Shown: piece by piece, positions 61,859 through 64,000 of the stretch
Position numbering within the stretch: the stretch's first letter is position 1
How the letters are laid out: each line of letters opens with the position of its first letter
NCBI GenBank assembly: GCA_964479045.1
Contig: CAYZJI010000002.1
Coordinates: 1-64,000, forward strand
From: 2-02-FULL-47-50 sp964479045
Lineage (GTDB): Bacteria; Pseudomonadota; Gammaproteobacteria; Eutrophobiales; Eutrophobiaceae
Reading direction: 5' to 3'
Length of the DNA stretch: 64,000 bases
The notes under the pieces: generated by a model
Database searches by the model: none
The model's input: the letters and a program-made list of their open reading frames with translations, nothing else
What the model was told of the DNA's origin: nothing
Translations under genes and position numbers: made by a program

Positions 61859-63931
61859 ATGACCGATGCTGACAGTATAAAAAGCATACTTATCCTTGAT
61901 GATGATATGGACTTCAGATTGCTCCTGAAGACCATACTCAGGAAGTATTTTCAGAATGCGGTATTTCATGAATATGATCCGGTCGCCCTCGGGGCTCCTG
62001 CGGAAGACTACGACTGGAGTCCGTATGATGTGCTCATTCTCGATTATTATCTCTGTGTACACCGTCTGACCGGCCTCGATCTGTTGCAGAAACACCGCAA
62101 ACGTCCGGGGTTCCCCGCCGCTATCATGTTGACAGGTGCTGGTACGGAGGAAACCGCCGTACGCGCCGTAAAATTCGGTGCTTATGAATATCTGCGCAAG
62201 GAAAAACTGGACAAGGCCGTGCTGGCGGCGTCCATTCTTGCAGCCTACAATAAACACGCTGATGAACGGATAAAGCGGGATGAAGCGGAAAAAGCCCGCA
62301 GTGTTTTTGACAAATCATCGTTTTACCGGCAACTGGAACAGCCGGCACATGAGGATCCGGCAACTCCCGCTCGTGTATTTCTGCTGTTTGATATCGACAA
62401 TTACTCTTCCCTGACAGCATCACTGGGGCCTATCGGCAGTGATAATTTCGGTCGTGATCTGGCCCGTCTGATCTATGAACATCCTTCGATCAAGCAGGCA
62501 AACCCCTGCATTACCCGGCTGGGGGAATCTGCTGTCGGCGTACTGATCGATGCACCAGCAGATCATTCAGCGCTGGAACAATTTCTGGAAAATCTCTGCA
62601 GGTATCTTGCCGAAAAACCTTACCAGCTGTCTGGTAACACTATCCCCTGGACATTCAGCATCGGGGCAGTAGAACCACAAGGGGCGTCCACTGTTGAAAT
62701 GCTGCTCCAACAGGTCAATTCTGCACGCAATCTGGCAAGGGACGTCAGCGGTAATTCGTTTCATATCTATGCAGAAGGGGATGTAAAGAGTGAAAAACAT
62801 ACAGCCCCTGTACTGGCAACGAAGCCAGGGCCTGTCAGACCCGTCACAGACATTCCGCTTGAAGATGACGAAGAGGGTTTAGCGGTTGATCAAATTCCGG
62901 CGGCCCAGGAAACTGTCCCTGTTGTTCAGGTGGTTCCGGAACCTGTCACGGTTGTCCCTGCCGGGAAACAGGCACAGCCGGAACCCCTCCCTGCTAAAGT
63001 ATCCGGATCCGGCAAAGAGACTGTCGCAGTTTCCGGAGACAAAAAATCTGCAGATACAATTAAGGCAGCTGTAGATGAAAAAACAGAAGAACATGTACAG
63101 GGCCAGACAGGAGAACAGCCTGAAATTTACGAATCGGAACTGGGTGAACACTCTCTCATAATAAAAAAAGCTTTTGATGACAATCGGGTCGTACAGACAT
63201 TCCAGCCGGTCATCGCGATGTTCAGCGGAGGTGCGGGTGATGCGCACGAATTGTTCAAGGTGGATATCCAGTTAATTGACCTGCATGGAAAAGTGATGAG
63301 TGCCACAGAGTTGAGGGCCCATCTGAGTTCGTTGGCACTGCAGAAATTTATTGATCGCTGGATGTTAAGGCAATTGTTGGGACGGATCGTACATACAGCG
63401 AGAAAGGAAAACAGAAAAAGGTACCAGTTGCCGATAACCGAGGCATGGTTTACAGATATCACCCTGTTTGACTGGCTGAAGAAACTCCTGGCCGGGCAGG
63501 AGGATAACAGGCCCGGCCGCTTTATAGTGCTGGAAATCTCGGCAGGCTTGTTTGCCCGTTATCAGGAGCGGGTTATGATACTCACCAAGACACTGAGGAA
63601 AACCTATGGTTTCAAAACAGCGCTCGGAAGTTTTGTTGACATCAATGAAGCAGTAAAAATGGCCAGAATCCTGAAACCGGATCTTTTTGTTCTGGATTAC
63701 AGCCTGCTATCAATGTTGAAGGGGGTTGCAACACCTGCAGGTAATGATATGAATTTGCTGAATTCACTCAAGTCAGCCGGGACACAGATCATCATCAGTG
63801 GTGTTGAAAGCGCCACAATCCTGACTGAAGTGATCAGCGCCGGTGCTGACTATGTATATGGTAATTTTATTGGTGAGCCGCAAATAAATGCTGATGAGGC
63901 AAGCAATGTTGAGTCGTTCAGCCTGGGTTGA
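61859..63931 (+). CDS. FimX-like response regulator with degenerate GGDEF and EAL domains
   Basis: 690 residues. A receiver domain comes first (about 8-125): DDD acid pocket at 14-16, phospho-acceptor Asp62 in LILDYY, Thr92 and Lys near 114. Then a GGDEF-like domain (about 160-305) whose active site reads RLGESAVGV, so it cannot make c-di-GMP. A Pro/Ala/Glu-rich linker (about 310-420) leads to an EAL-like domain (about 435-680) with VQTFQPVIAMF but ELF in place of EAL. FimX proteins are c-di-GMP receptors that drive type IV pilus assembly; PilW at 32458 fits. Confidence 0.8.
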   Translation: MTDADSIKSILILDDDMDFRLLLKTILRKYFQNAVFHEYDPVALGAPAEDYDWSPYDVLILDYYLCVHRLTGLDLLQKHRKRPGFPAAIMLTGAGTEETAVRAVKFGAYEYLRKEKLDKAVLAASILAAYNKHADERIKRDEAEKARSVFDKSSFYRQLEQPAHEDPATPARVFLLFDIDNYSSLTASLGPIGSDNFGRDLARLIYEHPSIKQANPCITRLGESAVGVLIDAPADHSALEQFLENLCRYLAEKPYQLSGNTIPWTFSIGAVEPQGASTVEMLLQQVNSARNLARDVSGNSFHIYAEGDVKSEKHTAPVLATKPGPVRPVTDIPLEDDEEGLAVDQIPAAQETVPVVQVVPEPVTVVPAGKQAQPEPLPAKVSGSGKETVAVSGDKKSADTIKAAVDEKTEEHVQGQTGEQPEIYESELGEHSLIIKKAFDDNRVVQTFQPVIAMFSGGAGDAHELFKVDIQLIDLHGKVMSATELRAHLSSLALQKFIDRWMLRQLLGRIVHTARKENRKRYQLPITEAWFTDITLFDWLKKLLAGQEDNRPGRFIVLEISAGLFARYQERVMILTKTLRKTYGFKTALGSFVDINEAVKMARILKPDLFVLDYSLLSMLKGVATPAGNDMNLLNSLKSAGTQIIISGVESATILTEVISAGADYVYGNFIGEPQINADEASNVESFSLG

Positions 63932-63979
63932 TTTTTGGGCCGGGTCTGAACAAGGATCTCTGATGGAGAAGGTGAGAAA

Positions 63980-64000
63980 GTGAAAGCGGGCGCTGACAAC
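63980..64000 (+). CDS. Possible start of a further gene
   Basis: GTG preceded by GGAGAAGGTGAG, with seven open codons to the window edge. Too short to identify. Confidence 0.2.

Noticed and set aside
1..64000. Prophage or insertion sequence in the window
   Set aside because: No transposase, integrase, capsid or terminase genes were found; mobility is implied only by repeats and gene relics.

Overview
The window reads as chromosome of a Gammaproteobacterium with roughly balanced base composition. The case rests on gene content: a PilW-type pilus lipoprotein, RlmJ, Mug, the YbiT and Uup ABC-F proteins, RNase D, RNase AM, a methionine-salvage mtnBDC operon, several CspA-type proteins and a FimX-like c-di-GMP protein. 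I cannot name the genus. I see no rRNA, tRNA, CRISPR array, transposase or integrase.

Layout. Bases 1-2272 hold the end of a GIY-YIG nuclease gene, a cluster of palindromic repeats and a folate-biopterin-type transporter. Bases 2518-17260 form a defence and mobile-gene island: a NERD-helicase, a reader-plus-HNH nuclease, a type I restriction-modification system in the order hsdR, hsdM, hsdS, then a DUF91-like nuclease, a GIY-YIG-like protein and a DUF6946-type protein. An XRE/ImmA-IrrE regulator with a PIN-like partner, a phosphoesterase, remnants of DUF6946 paralogues and a RelE/XRE toxin-antitoxin pair complete it. Bases 17582-29513 mix housekeeping genes (ybiT, mug, a TlpA-like thioredoxin) with accessory ones (a Ser/Thr kinase, an amidohydrolase, a diguanylate cyclase) and the densest repeats.

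Bases 29580-50696 are mainly core: rnd, a cold-shock gene, DUF3014, pilW, and an attachment protein-CHAD-Na/Pi transporter cluster behind a perfect FNR-type box. These are followed by a four-gene HlyD/ABC/FtsX/FtsX exporter with a MazG-like enzyme, then rlmJ, RNase AM, uup, a flavoprotein-GIY-YIG-dUTPase operon, an exported methyltransferase-like protein and a Sel1 protein. Bases 50719-63931 hold an RRM protein and a cold-shock protein, mtnBDC, a cupredoxin, an alpha/beta hydrolase, and a MerR regulator facing a kinase operon across a motif-rich spacer. A nitroreductase, a phosphoesterase-glycosyltransferase pair and the FimX-like protein follow.

Two themes recur. First, many intergenic gaps in the first 30 kb carry imperfect palindromes of the form CTGGATTCCGG...CCGGAATGAC with exchangeable centres; one copy lies in frame inside hsdS. 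Second, signalling is prominent: two related membrane Ser/Thr kinases, a diguanylate cyclase and a degenerate GGDEF/EAL protein. The least explained items are the three-gene cassette after hsdS, the shared leader of two cold-shock genes, a 35-bp palindrome covering an amidohydrolase start, and a stem-rich element upstream of the second kinase operon.
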